Origin: Actinomadura syzygii
GTDB lineage: Bacteria; Actinomycetota; Actinomycetes; Streptosporangiales; Streptosporangiaceae
DNA: 64,000 nucleotides
Assembly (NCBI RefSeq): GCF_008085905.1
Contig: NZ_VSFF01000013.1
Location: forward strand, 248,001-312,000
Direction of reading: 5' to 3'
Made by a program: the position numbers and the translations under genes. Of the stretch, positions 15,008 through 24,364 are shown one piece after another. The notes beneath the pieces were generated by a model. It saw only the letters and a program-made list of their open reading frames with translations, had not been told where the DNA came from and searched no databases. Numbering within the stretch: position 1 is the first letter of the stretch; each line of letters begins with the position of its first letter.

Positions 15008-16242
15008 AATCCGCCGCCAAGGCGGCCGAGACGGCGGCGCCGCCGATTTCCGGGCATCAGGACACGTTCGACGGTATCCGGGCCGTGGCGGCGTTGTGCG
15101 TTCTGGTGTTCCATGTGGCGAGCGCGGCCGGGTCCGTTACGAATCCGGCCGGAGTGCGGTGGCTTTACAACGGCGGGCAGGTCGGCGTCCCCATTTTCTT
15201 CGCGCTTTCCGGCCTGCTGCTTTACCGGCCGTGGGCGGCGGCCGTCCTGAACGGGCGGCCCGCACCGCGCGCTGGTGAATACCTGCGAAAGCGGGTCTTC
15301 CGCATTCTGCCCGCCTATTGGGTCTTGGTCGTCGTCTATATGTTCACGGCGGGGCGTGACCACGTCGGCGACCCGCTCACCTGGGCGTCGCTGCTCACGC
15401 TCACGCAGACTTATCTGCCGGACGCCTGGTGGAATGGCGACCTCGGGCCCGCGCACCTCGGGCAGATCTGGAGCCTTGTCGTGGAGGCGGCCTGGTATGT
15501 CGCGCTGCCGTTCACCGCCGCGATCCTCGCCTGGTACGCGCGGCGCGGGCGGGGCGGCGACGTGGGCGTCCGCGCGCGGCGGCTGCTGACCGGCATCGGC
15601 GTGTACGCGGCACTGTCCCTGGCCTGGACGGTCGTCATGTTCGTCCCGGAACGGCATTCGCAGGCCGGACTGTGGCTTCCGCGCTACTTCGCCTGGTTCG
15701 CGATCGGGATGGCGCTCGCCGTGGTGACGGTGTGGGCGCGGCTTGACGACCGCGCCGCCGTCCTGTGCCGGGCGGTGTCCGACTCGTGGGCGGCGTGCTG
15801 GACGGCGGCGGCCATGCTGTACGTGGTCGCCGCGACGCCCGCCGCCGGGCCGCTCACCCTCCAGACGCCGGACGCGTTCTGGACGGCGGCCCTGCATGTG
15901 ATCGTCCTCGGGCTGTGCGCGGCGGCGCTGGTCGCCCCGGTCGCGCTGGCCCCGGCCGGGCATCCGGCGCTCGGGCCGGTCCTCGGCAACCCGGTGATGC
16001 GGTTCCTCGGCCGGATCTCCTACGGCGTCTTCCTGTGGCAGCTACTGATCATCGTGGCCTGGTACGAGGCGGCGGACCGGGGCCTCCGGGGGAACGTCGC
16101 GACGGATCTTCCGCTGCTGGCGGCGGCGTCCATCGCAGCGGCGAGTCTGAGCTACTACCTGGTGGAACGTCCGGTGCGGGCGTTGACCCGCCGCCGGGAT
16201 CCGGCCCGTCCGCAGGACCCTGTCCGGGCGCCGTCCAGCTGA
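15004..16242 (+). CDS. Acyltransferase 3 family membrane protein (OafA/YrhL type)
   Basis: A 412-residue polytopic protein. The N-terminal DTFDGIRAVAALCVLVFHV segment has the conserved arginine and histidine of family 3 acyltransferases, and about ten hydrophobic helices follow. The RxxYR-like LRKRVFRILPAYW loop is also present near residue 98. Members transfer acetyl or other acyl groups from acyl-CoA to sugars at the membrane. The GTG start overlaps the methyltransferase stop. Its last 194 bases lie opposite the 3' end of the AftD-like gene, a convergent antisense overlap. Confidence 0.88.
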   Translation: MKSAAKAAETAAPPISGHQDTFDGIRAVAALCVLVFHVASAAGSVTNPAGVRWLYNGGQVGVPIFFALSGLLLYRPWAAAVLNGRPAPRAGEYLRKRVFRILPAYWVLVVVYMFTAGRDHVGDPLTWASLLTLTQTYLPDAWWNGDLGPAHLGQIWSLVVEAAWYVALPFTAAILAWYARRGRGGDVGVRARRLLTGIGVYAALSLAWTVVMFVPERHSQAGLWLPRYFAWFAIGMALAVVTVWARLDDRAAVLCRAVSDSWAACWTAAAMLYVVAATPAAGPLTLQTPDAFWTAALHVIVLGLCAAALVAPVALAPAGHPALGPVLGNPVMRFLGRISYGVFLWQLLIIVAWYEAADRGLRGNVATDLPLLAAASIAAASLSYYLVERPVRALTRRRDPARPQDPVRAPSS

Positions 16243-19200
16243 GCGCGATCGGCCCGCCGGGGCCGCCGCCGGACGGCCGGGGCCGCCACAGCTCGGCCGC
16301 GACCCGTCCGACCACGGCGACCCCGAGGAGCTGCGGGACGACGTCGCCGAGCAGGCCGGACGGCGACAAGGGGTCGGCGATCACGTCCAGCCAGGCTCCG
16401 GCGGCCAGGCAGCCCGTCCCGGCGAGCATCGCGACCGCGACCGGCCACGGGGACGCGGCGGCCCGCGCGACGGCGGACCCCCGCCCGCGCGCGAACCCGC
16501 ATCCGGCCGCGACCGCCGCGGCGACGGCGAGGCCGGGCGCCCCGGCGATCCAGCCGCCGAGCGCGGCGGCGAGCCCGACGGCGGCCCACGCGGGCCACCC
16601 CGTCCCCGCCACGGGCGCAAAGCGACGGCCCCGGCCTCCCGGCCAGAGCGCGGCGCCCAGCAGCATGAGCAGCAGGGCCAGCCCCCCGACGACCGCGAAG
16701 CGTTGTGCCCGGTCGGGCCCATAGGTCAGCTCGACGACGCCGCGCGTGCCCGCCGGGACGAGCCATCCCTGCTTCCACCCGTCCAGCCGAACGGGGCGCA
16801 GCACCGTCCCGCCCACGCTCGCGCGCCACCCGCCATTAAAGTTCTCGTTCACGACAAGGAACGAAGCACCGGCGGCATTCACCTCAACCCTGCGAGACCC
16901 CGCCCCCCAATCAAGCACCTCAACCCGTCCGACCGGAACACCAGCCCCGCTACGCCCGGCGAACATGCCCGGCGCGCCAGACTCGCCCGACACGGTAAGC
17001 GCGCCAGACGCCACAGGCGTGGCGAACGCGACGGACGCGCCTGACCCGGCAGGCGTAGCGGACGCCCTTGGCCCGGCGGACGCCCCATGCGTGCTGGGCG
17101 TCGTGGGTGAGGTTGGTGTTTGGGCGAGGGTGACTGTGTTGAGGCGGTAGGGGTCTAGGGGGGCGGCGGTTAGGTGGTTTTGTCCTTGGGCGAGGGTTGC
17201 TTGTTTGCAGGCGGTGAGTTTTAGGGGCCGACCGGTTAGTAGGTCGCCTTGTGTGCCGGTCGCTCTCGTTGGGATGAGGGTGGTGTTGACGCGCAGGTTT
17301 GGGCCTAGGCCGCATGGGAGGTGTAGCGGCGAGTTGCGCACGTCCGGGAGGGGGCGCACGCCTGGCACGTGTAGTTCGGCTATTTGGATCGGCTGTGGTT
17401 GTGCCTCCTTTAGGAAGGTCAGCGTTAGGCGGTCGGTGCTCATGGGAGCGAAGCTCAGCCTGCCAAAGGCGTCCGACAGTCCTTCGCGGGTCTCGCCGCT
17501 GCCGCCCTTGACCCGGATCCGGATCGGGCCTGAGACACCGGGTGGGCGGTCGACCGTGACCCTCGATACGCGCTTCCGGCCCTTCCAACGCACGCTGTAT
17601 CGGGGCTGGTCATCGCTCTCCCCCGCGATCCAGGACGTCGCCGGGTCGCCGTCGAACGCGGACCGGGCCTGCGCCACAGGATGCCGCGACAGCGTCGAAC
17701 TCGCCGCGACCGACGCCTGGCCCCGCACCGCCGTGTACCGCTCGACCAGCGCGGGATCGGTGAGGACCGCCGTCCCGGTGACAAAAGCCTTGCCGCCCAC
17801 CGCCGACGTGAACGTGCGGTCGAACCCGGCGCCCTCCTCGTCCGTGGTGCCGAGCGAAGGCGAGCACACCCAGCGCAGGCTGCCCTTCATGCATTCGGAG
17901 ACGGCCCCGCTCGTCCGGCTCATCACAAAGGTGGCGGGCCCCGTGACCTGAGCGGGCGCGGGCAGGACGTAGGTGCGGCTCGGCTTGAGCCCCTCGACCG
18001 ACACCTCCGCCACCGCCGCCCGCGCGAAGGCCGGGACGACCGGCTTCGCCGCGAGACGCGCGATCCGGAGCCGCAGCCAGCGGGTCGGGCCGTCCGGCGC
18101 GCGGAGCGGCTGGGCCTCCGCCGTGCGCCGGACGTCCTGCTCCACCGTCCCGCGCTCGGTCTCGACCGCGACGCGCGCGACGGCGGGTCCGAGCGCCGGG
18201 TCCTGGACGAACGCGGCGGTCAACCCCCGCACGTCGCGCGGACGGTCGAAGTCGACGCGCAGCCATTGCCCGACCGGGCCCGTCCAGCCGCCGGTCTTCC
18301 AGGCCGTGAAACGGTTCCCGTCGAGCGCGGCGAACGGAACAGCGCCCGGCTCGCGGGCCTGCGGGATCGCGTCGTCCCCGCCCGCCGACGTGGACGCGGT
18401 GACGTCGCGCACGCCGCCGCCGTAGGCGACGTGGGTGGCGTAGCGGTCCCAGCCGTCGTCCAGGACGTCGGCGGCCTCGCCACGGTGCGCCGCCGTCAGC
18501 GTCTCCGACGTCTGGTGCAGCTCGCCGAAGTTGCGGCGCAGCACCCGAGGCGAGTCCGTCACGACCGGGGCGCCGCGCAGGTCGGGCGCGTCGCCGTCGA
18601 AAAGGACGGGGCCGTCCGGCAGCGCGCCGTCGTCCGCCATCGCGAGCAGCGACTCCGGCCCCCCGTACACGCGGACGGGGTCCGCCGCGGAGGCAAGGGA
18701 CGCCACGTCGGCGGCACCCGTGACCTCGTAGACCTCCAGCGCCGGGTACGGCTGGTCAACGGCCGACACCGCGTCGTCGGCGGCGAGGCCGCCGGTCGGC
18801 GGGCCGAACACGGCGGCCCTGCGCAGGCCCGGCGAGTCGTCCAGGGCCTGGTGGACGCGGGCGGGCCAGGCGCCGCGCAGCGTCTCGCGCCGCAGGTCGT
18901 TGCGCACCAGCAGATACCGGACGCCCATCCGGCCGAGGAACGCGCTCAGCCCCGGCGACCCCTGCCCGGAGCGGACCTGCCGGTCGATCGCGTCCAGCGC
19001 CCGCGTGTACCCGGGCGACCCGGCGGGGACGAGTTGCCGCACGCCCCACCGCGCGTCCAGCAGCGGCTGGACGATGTCGTCCATGGGACGTCCCCACAGG
19101 TATTCGCCGAACGGCGCGCCCGGCACGGCGAGCACGCCCTGCCGCCCGGCCCGCGCGTTGATCCAGGACGCCGCGTCCCGCCAGTACCGGGGCACGTCCG

Positions 19201-20524
19201 TGAACTCGCCGGGCCCGGTGAGGCCGTGCGACGCGGCGGTGAGGCCGATGCCGCCGAGCCCGACCACCGCCGCGACCGGCAGGCTGACCAGCGACTTCCA
19301 TCTCCAGGCGGGCGCCCTCACACCGGCGAGCAGGTGGGCCAGGCCGAGCGCGAGCGGCAGCCGGACGACCGCGTCGAACTTGTGCAGGTTGCGGAGCGGG
19401 GCGAGCGGGCCGTCCAGCAGGTCGCGGAGCTGCCCGGCGAACGGGCCCGGAATGTCGCTGAGGTGTCCCATGGACAGGACGGCCAGTCCGGCGAGCAGCG
19501 TGACCAGCAGGAACGTCCGCTCGGGGAGGAGCCGTCCGAGCAGCCCGGCGAGGCCGAGCGCGGCGACCGCGCCCGTGCAGAGGATCGGGAGCGGGCCGAG
19601 CGAGAGGCCGTGCCCGACCGGCCACCAGACCTGGCCGTCCACGACGAGGTAGTTGACCCAGCGTTCCGCGCCGCGCAGCACGTTGACGAGGCCGGTCGGC
19701 CCGGTCGTCGTGTCGGCCTTCTCGGTGTAGGTGAGCCAGGAGAATCCGTACGTTCCGGTCAGCAGCAGCGGGACGAGCCACCACGCCACGGCCGCACCGG
19801 CCGCCGCCGACCACCAGGCGAGCAGCCGCAGGCGGAACGTCCCCCGCGTCAGCACGTACACCACCGGGACGATCAGCACCGCCACGGTCGCGGTCGCGTT
19901 GATCCCGCCGCAGCAGGCGATCGCGAGCCCGGACCGCGCCGCCGCGCGGAGCCGTCCGCCCTCCCCCGACGCGGCCGTGACCAGCGGCAGGACGATCCAC
20001 GGCAGCATCGCGACCGGCAGGTACTCCGACGAGATCTGGCCGAGCGCGGCGAGCGCGTTGGGCGCGAGCGCGTAGGCCGTCCCGGCGAACGGGCGCGTCC
20101 ACGGGCCGCCGACGCCGAGCCGTCCGGCGAGCCGCCAGGTGCCGGTGAACGCCAGGCACATCAGCAGCGCGAGCCAGAACCGCTGGGTGATCCACGCGGG
20201 CATCCCGGCGACGTCGCCGAGCGCGAAGAACGGGCCCATCGGGAACAGGTAGCCGACGGCCTGGTTCTGGAGCTGGCCGAACTGCTCGGGGTCCCACAGG
20301 CGCACCGCGCGGCCGAGGAACCCGACCGGGTCCACCGCCATGTCGATCTTGGTGTCGGCGAGGATCGCGCCGGGCCGGGTGCCGAACGCGAGGGCCGTCA
20401 GCGCCAGGCAGCAGGCGACCGCGCGGAGCCGTTCGCGCAGCCGCTCGTACGCCCGCTCCGCCGTGTCCCGGGCGGGTCGCGGCGGCGCGCCGGCGCGAGG
20501 CGGGTCCGCCTCTCCCACCGCCAT
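16049..20524 (-). CDS. AftD-like alpha-(1,3)-arabinofuranosyltransferase family protein (DUF3367)
   Basis: A 1491-residue GT-C type protein. Residues 30-460 hold about ten membrane helices, beginning with the catalytic-type loop LADTKIDMAVDP; the middle, about 500-1250, is extracytoplasmic with two discoidin-like carbohydrate-binding regions (for example DGNRFTAWKTGGWTGPVGQW and FDGDPATSWIAGE); the end has further helices and a Pro-rich tail. Mycobacterial AftD (about 1400 residues) adds branching arabinofuranose to arabinogalactan and lipoarabinomannan. The ATG at 20524 follows GGAGGAGG. The last 64 codons lie over the acyltransferase gene on the other strand. It is the last gene of the envelope operon, 32 bases after the glycosyltransferase. 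Confidence 0.88.
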   Translation of the reverse strand: MAVGEADPPRAGAPPRPARDTAERAYERLRERLRAVACCLALTALAFGTRPGAILADTKIDMAVDPVGFLGRAVRLWDPEQFGQLQNQAVGYLFPMGPFFALGDVAGMPAWITQRFWLALLMCLAFTGTWRLAGRLGVGGPWTRPFAGTAYALAPNALAALGQISSEYLPVAMLPWIVLPLVTAASGEGGRLRAAARSGLAIACCGGINATATVAVLIVPVVYVLTRGTFRLRLLAWWSAAAGAAVAWWLVPLLLTGTYGFSWLTYTEKADTTTGPTGLVNVLRGAERWVNYLVVDGQVWWPVGHGLSLGPLPILCTGAVAALGLAGLLGRLLPERTFLLVTLLAGLAVLSMGHLSDIPGPFAGQLRDLLDGPLAPLRNLHKFDAVVRLPLALGLAHLLAGVRAPAWRWKSLVSLPVAAVVGLGGIGLTAASHGLTGPGEFTDVPRYWRDAASWINARAGRQGVLAVPGAPFGEYLWGRPMDDIVQPLLDARWGVRQLVPAGSPGYTRALDAIDRQVRSGQGSPGLSAFLGRMGVRYLLVRNDLRRETLRGAWPARVHQALDDSPGLRRAAVFGPPTGGLAADDAVSAVDQPYPALEVYEVTGAADVASLASAADPVRVYGGPESLLAMADDGALPDGPVLFDGDAPDLRGAPVVTDSPRVLRRNFGELHQTSETLTAAHRGEAADVLDDGWDRYATHVAYGGGVRDVTASTSAGGDDAIPQAREPGAVPFAALDGNRFTAWKTGGWTGPVGQWLRVDFDRPRDVRGLTAAFVQDPALGPAVARVAVETERGTVEQDVRRTAEAQPLRAPDGPTRWLRLRIARLAAKPVVPAFARAAVAEVSVEGLKPSRTYVLPAPAQVTGPATFVMSRTSGAVSECMKGSLRWVCSPSLGTTDEEGAGFDRTFTSAVGGKAFVTGTAVLTDPALVERYTAVRGQASVAASSTLSRHPVAQARSAFDGDPATSWIAGESDDQPRYSVRWKGRKRVSRVTVDRPPGVSGPIRIRVKGGSGETREGLSDAFGRLSFAPMSTDRLTLTFLKEAQPQPIQIAELHVPGVRPLPDVRNSPLHLPCGLGPNLRVNTTLIPTRATGTQGDLLTGRPLKLTACKQATLAQGQNHLTAAPLDPYRLNTVTLAQTPTSPTTPSTHGASAGPRASATPAGSGASVAFATPVASGALTVSGESGAPGMFAGRSGAGVPVGRVEVLDWGAGSRRVEVNAAGASFLVVNENFNGGWRASVGGTVLRPVRLDGWKQGWLVPAGTRGVVELTYGPDRAQRFAVVGGLALLLMLLGAALWPGGRGRRFAPVAGTGWPAWAAVGLAAALGGWIAGAPGLAVAAAVAAGCGFARGRGSAVARAAASPWPVAVAMLAGTGCLAAGAWLDVIADPLSPSGLLGDVVPQLLGVAVVGRVAAELWRPRPSGGGPGGPIALSWTAPGQGPADGPDPGGGSTPAPDVPPGSSSDSPLRWTPPPAAEDPSRRSPGGPGPPPRTRPR

Positions 20525-20556
20525 CGAGCCGCCTCCTCCGTCAGTCCGCGTGCGGG

Positions 20557-21708
20557 TCACCGTACCCGGGCGTCCCGGACGGCGGCGGCGACGAGGTCGC
20601 GGACGCGGGCGGCCGTCCGCGCCCAGTCGAACCCGCCCGCCCAGTCCCGGCAGGCGGCGGCGACCTCCGCGCGGCGGACGGGGTCGGACAGCTCCTTCAA
20701 CGCCCGGTCGGCCACGTCCGCCTGGTCGTCGCCGTCGCGGACGAGCCAGCCGGTGACGCCGTCGCGGACCGCGTCGCGCAGGCCGTCCACGTCGGGCGCG
20801 ACGGTCGGGACGCCGAGCGCCGCCGCCTCGACCACGCTGAGCCCCCACCCCTCGCCCTGCGACGTGCTGAGATGCAGGTCGGCGCGGGCGACGAGCGCCG
20901 CCTTGACGTCCTCGGGGACGTGCCCGTGCAGGACGACGACGCCGTCCAGGCCACGCGCGGCGATCCCGGCCTTGAGCGCGGGCGTTTCAGGGCCGTCCCC
21001 GACGATGTGCAGTTTCAGCCCCGGACGGCTTTCCGCGAGCCGTTCCGCCAGGTTGAGGAGCAGGTGCGGCCGCTTGTGCGGGACGAGCCGGTTAACGCAT
21101 ACCAGGTCGGGGTCCCCGGCGGGCCCTGGCGCGGTCGTCCCTGCGGGGTCGGCGACGTTGGTCCCGTTCGGGACGACGTGCGCGGGCCCTTTCCAGCCCA
21201 GCCTTTCCCGCACCGCGCGCAGCGTGGACGGCGAGACGACCACATAGGCGTGGCGCCGGTACGTCCAGTTGCTCACCGGTCCTTCGAGCTGCCGTCCGAG
21301 CCACGACAGCCAGCCGGGGAAATACAGCTCGAATTGATTCTCGTGCACATGGTGAATGACGCAGAACACCGGCACGCGCCGAGGCAGCACCCACGGCGTG
21401 AAGAAGGGGATGCCGTTCTGGCAGTCGATGACCGCGTCGAACGGTTCGGCGCGCCGCAAACGGTGGGCCAGCATCCACAAAAGGACGAGCGGATACACGG
21501 TGAACGTCCCACCGAGGCGGACGAATTCGACGCCCTCGACGCGCCCGCCGCGTTCCTGCCCCGGCGCCCGGCACGTCACGTAGTGGACGCGGGCCCCTTC
21601 GGCGGCGTACCGCCGGGCCAGCTCCCAGGCGTAACGCTCCGCGCCGCCCGCCGCCGGGTGCCACGGGTCCCGCCAGTTGACGATCGCGAGTCGCGGGCCG
21701 CCGCTCAT
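20557..21708 (-). CDS. GT4-type glycosyltransferase
   Basis: A 383-residue GT-B glycosyltransferase. The N-terminal domain opens WRDPWHPAAGGAERYAWELA, with the conserved GGAE loop that binds the acceptor; the C-terminal domain has the donor-binding VNRLVPHKRP, the HGHVPEDVKAAL helix and the EGWGLSVVEAAALGVPTVA motif with the two glutamates of family GT4. Likely donor is a GDP- or UDP-sugar, probably mannose; not proven. The ATG overlaps the stop of the GT2 gene (ATGA) and the AftD-like gene follows, so a stepwise role in assembling an envelope glycan is probable. Confidence 0.9.
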   Translation of the reverse strand: MSGGPRLAIVNWRDPWHPAAGGAERYAWELARRYAAEGARVHYVTCRAPGQERGGRVEGVEFVRLGGTFTVYPLVLLWMLAHRLRRAEPFDAVIDCQNGIPFFTPWVLPRRVPVFCVIHHVHENQFELYFPGWLSWLGRQLEGPVSNWTYRRHAYVVVSPSTLRAVRERLGWKGPAHVVPNGTNVADPAGTTAPGPAGDPDLVCVNRLVPHKRPHLLLNLAERLAESRPGLKLHIVGDGPETPALKAGIAARGLDGVVVLHGHVPEDVKAALVARADLHLSTSQGEGWGLSVVEAAALGVPTVAPDVDGLRDAVRDGVTGWLVRDGDDQADVADRALKELSDPVRRAEVAAACRDWAGGFDWARTAARVRDLVAAAVRDARVR

Positions 21709-22523
21709 CCCGGCTTGACGCCCGGCGCCGACGGAATGCCGGGCTGCGGAACGGCCACCGCCACCGCCGACGTGGCGAGCGCGGGCCTGAATCCGGCGCG
21801 CGCCCGGATGCGGGCCAGGTCGACAAGGCATTGCAGGGAATGGCGTCGTACGGAGAACGTCGAGCCGGGACGGTCGCGCCACACCACCGGAATGTCCGTC
21901 ACGGACGCGCCCCGCCGCACGCAGTGCGCGAGCAGTTCGACGTCGAACGAGAAACCTGCAGTGCGCAGATCCGTCGCGACGGAACGTGCCAATTCCCCGT
22001 CGAAGAACTTGAACCCGCACTGCGTGTCGGAAACACCGCCCACGAGGTCGCGGACGATCCGGTTGAACGTGATGGCGCCGAGCCGCCGCACCGGCAGCGC
22101 GTAACCCTCAACGACCGACCGACCGTGGCGCCTTGACCCCACCACGACCGGGCGGCCCTCGCGCAGCAGGACGATGGCTTCGTCCAACGCCGCGAGGTCT
22201 GTTGCCATGTCCGCGTCCATGAAACCCACGAACGGGGCGTCTGTCGACAGTAGCCCCTTTCGGACCGCCGCACCTTTCCCTCGCCGCTCGCAACGCAACA
22301 GCCGAACCGGGACCGGACCCCGGAACGACCGGACGATGCACGCCGTCCCGTCCGTGCTGGCGTTGTCGACGACGATGACCTCCGCGCGCAGCGGGAGCCC
22401 GGCGAGCTTGCCGCACAGCAGGCCGAGCCCGTCCGGAAGCCGGTCGGCCTCGTTGTACGCGGGAACGACGATCTCCAGGAGAACCGCGCCGCCCGCGCCG
22501 CCGCCGTCACGCCGGGTCGCCAT
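21705..22523 (-). CDS. GT2 family glycosyltransferase, dolichyl-phosphate-sugar synthase-like
   Basis: A 272-residue GT-A enzyme. The motifs IVVPAYNEADRLP, VIVVDNASTDGTA, FMDADMATD (the DxD metal site) and SDTQCGFKFF are the signature of polyprenyl-phosphate glycosyltransferases such as DPG/DPM synthases, which load a sugar on polyprenyl phosphate for use on the outer face. There is no C-terminal membrane domain; the last 30 residues are Pro/Ala-rich. It lies between the DUF2613 micro-gene (14 bases away) and the GT4 gene, which it overlaps by four bases. AftD uses such lipid-linked donors, which fits the operon. Confidence 0.88.
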   Translation of the reverse strand: MATRRDGGGAGGAVLLEIVVPAYNEADRLPDGLGLLCGKLAGLPLRAEVIVVDNASTDGTACIVRSFRGPVPVRLLRCERRGKGAAVRKGLLSTDAPFVGFMDADMATDLAALDEAIVLLREGRPVVVGSRRHGRSVVEGYALPVRRLGAITFNRIVRDLVGGVSDTQCGFKFFDGELARSVATDLRTAGFSFDVELLAHCVRRGASVTDIPVVWRDRPGSTFSVRRHSLQCLVDLARIRARAGFRPALATSAVAVAVPQPGIPSAPGVKPG

Positions 22524-22536
22524 CGGGGCCTACACG

Positions 22537-22668
22537 TCAGCGCGAGCCGTAGTTGTACAGCGGCTTGATGACGGGGTCCTTCTGGGAGGCGTTCGCGAGT
22601 TGCACCGCGGTGAACGATGCTCCGGCGGCCAGCAGAACGCCGACCAGCGCGGCGATGGCGATGCGCAT
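22537..22668 (-). CDS. DUF2613 secreted micro-protein
   Basis: A 43-residue protein: MRIAIAALVGVLLAAGASF is one hydrophobic signal/anchor helix, followed by a short polar tail ending PLYNYGSR. It matches the DUF2613 family by length, composition and position: mycobacteria carry the small secreted protein Rv0236A directly beside the AftD gene Rv0236c. GAAGGA lies 9 bases before the ATG. Its start overlaps the preceding stop by one base (TGATG), so it is translated with the membrane protein upstream. Its role is unknown. Confidence 0.7.
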   Translation of the reverse strand: MRIAIAALVGVLLAAGASFTAVQLANASQKDPVIKPLYNYGSR

Positions 22669-24338
22669 CAGGGGGTCCTTCGACTGCGGGGTTTGATACT
22701 GCCGAGTAACGGAAGGCTCAGAGTAGCCCTTGGGACCCCGATTGACCAGGCGACGGCCAGACCGGTGACGGCCCACGCGGCCACCGCGGGCGCGACCGGG
22801 ACGCCGTCCCCGGGCGGCGCGGCGGACCCGTCGATCCGGTAGACGACCAGGTCACGACCGCGCAGCACTTCACGCACCTCCCCGGCCGGACGGTGCGCGG
22901 CGGTCTCGGCGTCCACCACGACGTACCGCACGCCCGCGTCACGCAGCGCGGCGGCCGAGGTCGTGGCGGGCGCCAGCCGGACGGCCTTCGGGTCCTCGGG
23001 CGCGACGGTCGTGCCCCCGACGGTCACGGCGTCGTTCACGACGACCCGGCGGTGCAGGTAGCGGGGCAGCGGATCGAGGACGCGGCGGCCGTGGTTCCAC
23101 GGGTAGCTCCGGTACGCCGCCCACGGCAGGACCAGCACGTCGCCCTTCGCCGGGTCGCCGTCGACGATCCGCCGGGCCCGCGCCCAGTCGTCCGGATACC
23201 GGACGGCCCGCAGGTCGCCGGCCGCGCCCCAGGCCAGCGTCGGCAGCAGGAACACCGGGACGGCGACCGCCGCGAGCGCGACGCCGGGCAGCCGCGCGGC
23301 GGCGGCGCGGTCGGCGGCCGTCCCGAGCCCGACCGCGACGACGACGGCGAGCGGCGCGACGAACTGCTGACCGTCCCGCAGGACGGCGAACCCAGGCCAC
23401 AGGCCGACGAGCCCTTCGAGGACGGGCGCCGCAACCGCGCCGAGCGCCGCAACTGCGAACCCGACTCCGGCCGCGACCGCCGCGCCCCGCCGCCACGCGG
23501 GCTCGCGGCACCACGCCCAATAGGCGGCGAGCGCGCCGATAACGACGATCAGCCAGAGGGACGCGATCACCGGCGTCCCGTACCCGGACGGGACGGTCTC
23601 GCCGTTCCACACTCCGCCGAGGGCGAGGAGGCTGCCGAGCGTCCCGAACGGGGTGTCGGCGCGGGCCGCGAACAGATCGACGGCGGTGTCATCCAAGGGC
23701 AGGCCGCCGGGCCGCAGCAGCCCCGGCACCAGCCACGGCAGACTCAGGACGGCCGCGGCGCCGACCACCTTCACGGCGCCGCGTCCCCGCACGGTCACGA
23801 GCGCGACGACCAGCGCCGTCAGCCCCGAGACGGCGAGCGCCGCGAACCCGCCGATCGCGGCCGGAATCAGGGCGCGGACCAGGCGACGTCCGCCGCCGGG
23901 TTCGTCCGTCCGGGCGGCGGCGGCCACCGCCCAGGGCAGGGCCGCGTAGCCGAGGAGCAGCGCCCACTGGCCGAGCAGCAGCCGCTCGGCGACGAACGGG
24001 TTCCAGGCGTAGCAGACCCCGGCGGCGAGGCGCGGCGCCATCCGCTCGGACGGCACCAGCGACGCCGCCGCCGTGCACGCCATCACGAAGATCGCCAGCA
24101 GGACGAGCTTCTGCACCGCGTCCGCCGGGATCACGGTGGCGAGCGCGGTCACGACGGCGTCGCTCGGAACGTGCCGCGGGACGATCCCGGTCAGCCCGAA
24201 CGTCAGCCGCGTGAACGCCGGATCGGGCACGAACACCATGTCGTAGGACAGCACGAACCCGGGCGCGAGCCCCGGCCCCAGCGCCACGAGCCCGAGCCCG
24301 GTCAGCGCGGCCACCAGATGCCGCGTCCGCTCCCTCAT
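22668..24338 (-). CDS. Polytopic membrane protein of the arabinan operon
   Basis: A 556-residue protein with about 11-12 hydrophobic helices, starting MRERTRHLVAALTGLGLVALG. The first loop after helix one holds SYDMVFVPDPAF, an acidic loop of the kind seen at the active site of GT-C glycosyltransferases and AftD-like proteins, and later WAAYRSYPWNHGRRVLDPLPRYL in an outer region. I therefore suspect a lipid-linked-sugar-dependent GT-C enzyme or a partner of one, but no family name is certain. There is no strong ribosome site; it follows the acyl-CoA dehydrogenase after 26 bases. Confidence 0.72.
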   Translation of the reverse strand: MRERTRHLVAALTGLGLVALGPGLAPGFVLSYDMVFVPDPAFTRLTFGLTGIVPRHVPSDAVVTALATVIPADAVQKLVLLAIFVMACTAAASLVPSERMAPRLAAGVCYAWNPFVAERLLLGQWALLLGYAALPWAVAAAARTDEPGGGRRLVRALIPAAIGGFAALAVSGLTALVVALVTVRGRGAVKVVGAAAVLSLPWLVPGLLRPGGLPLDDTAVDLFAARADTPFGTLGSLLALGGVWNGETVPSGYGTPVIASLWLIVVIGALAAYWAWCREPAWRRGAAVAAGVGFAVAALGAVAAPVLEGLVGLWPGFAVLRDGQQFVAPLAVVVAVGLGTAADRAAAARLPGVALAAVAVPVFLLPTLAWGAAGDLRAVRYPDDWARARRIVDGDPAKGDVLVLPWAAYRSYPWNHGRRVLDPLPRYLHRRVVVNDAVTVGGTTVAPEDPKAVRLAPATTSAAALRDAGVRYVVVDAETAAHRPAGEVREVLRGRDLVVYRIDGSAAPPGDGVPVAPAVAAWAVTGLAVAWSIGVPRATLSLPLLGSIKPRSRRTP

Positions 24339-24364
24339 GTGGGCCCGCTCATGTGCGCGCCCCA

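Noticed and set aside
17681..21247. A 1188-codon plus-strand frame opposite the AftD-like and glycosyltransferase genes.
   Set aside because: It is Arg/Ala-rich with no fold pattern and lies wholly opposite well supported genes, as expected for high-GC antisense frames.
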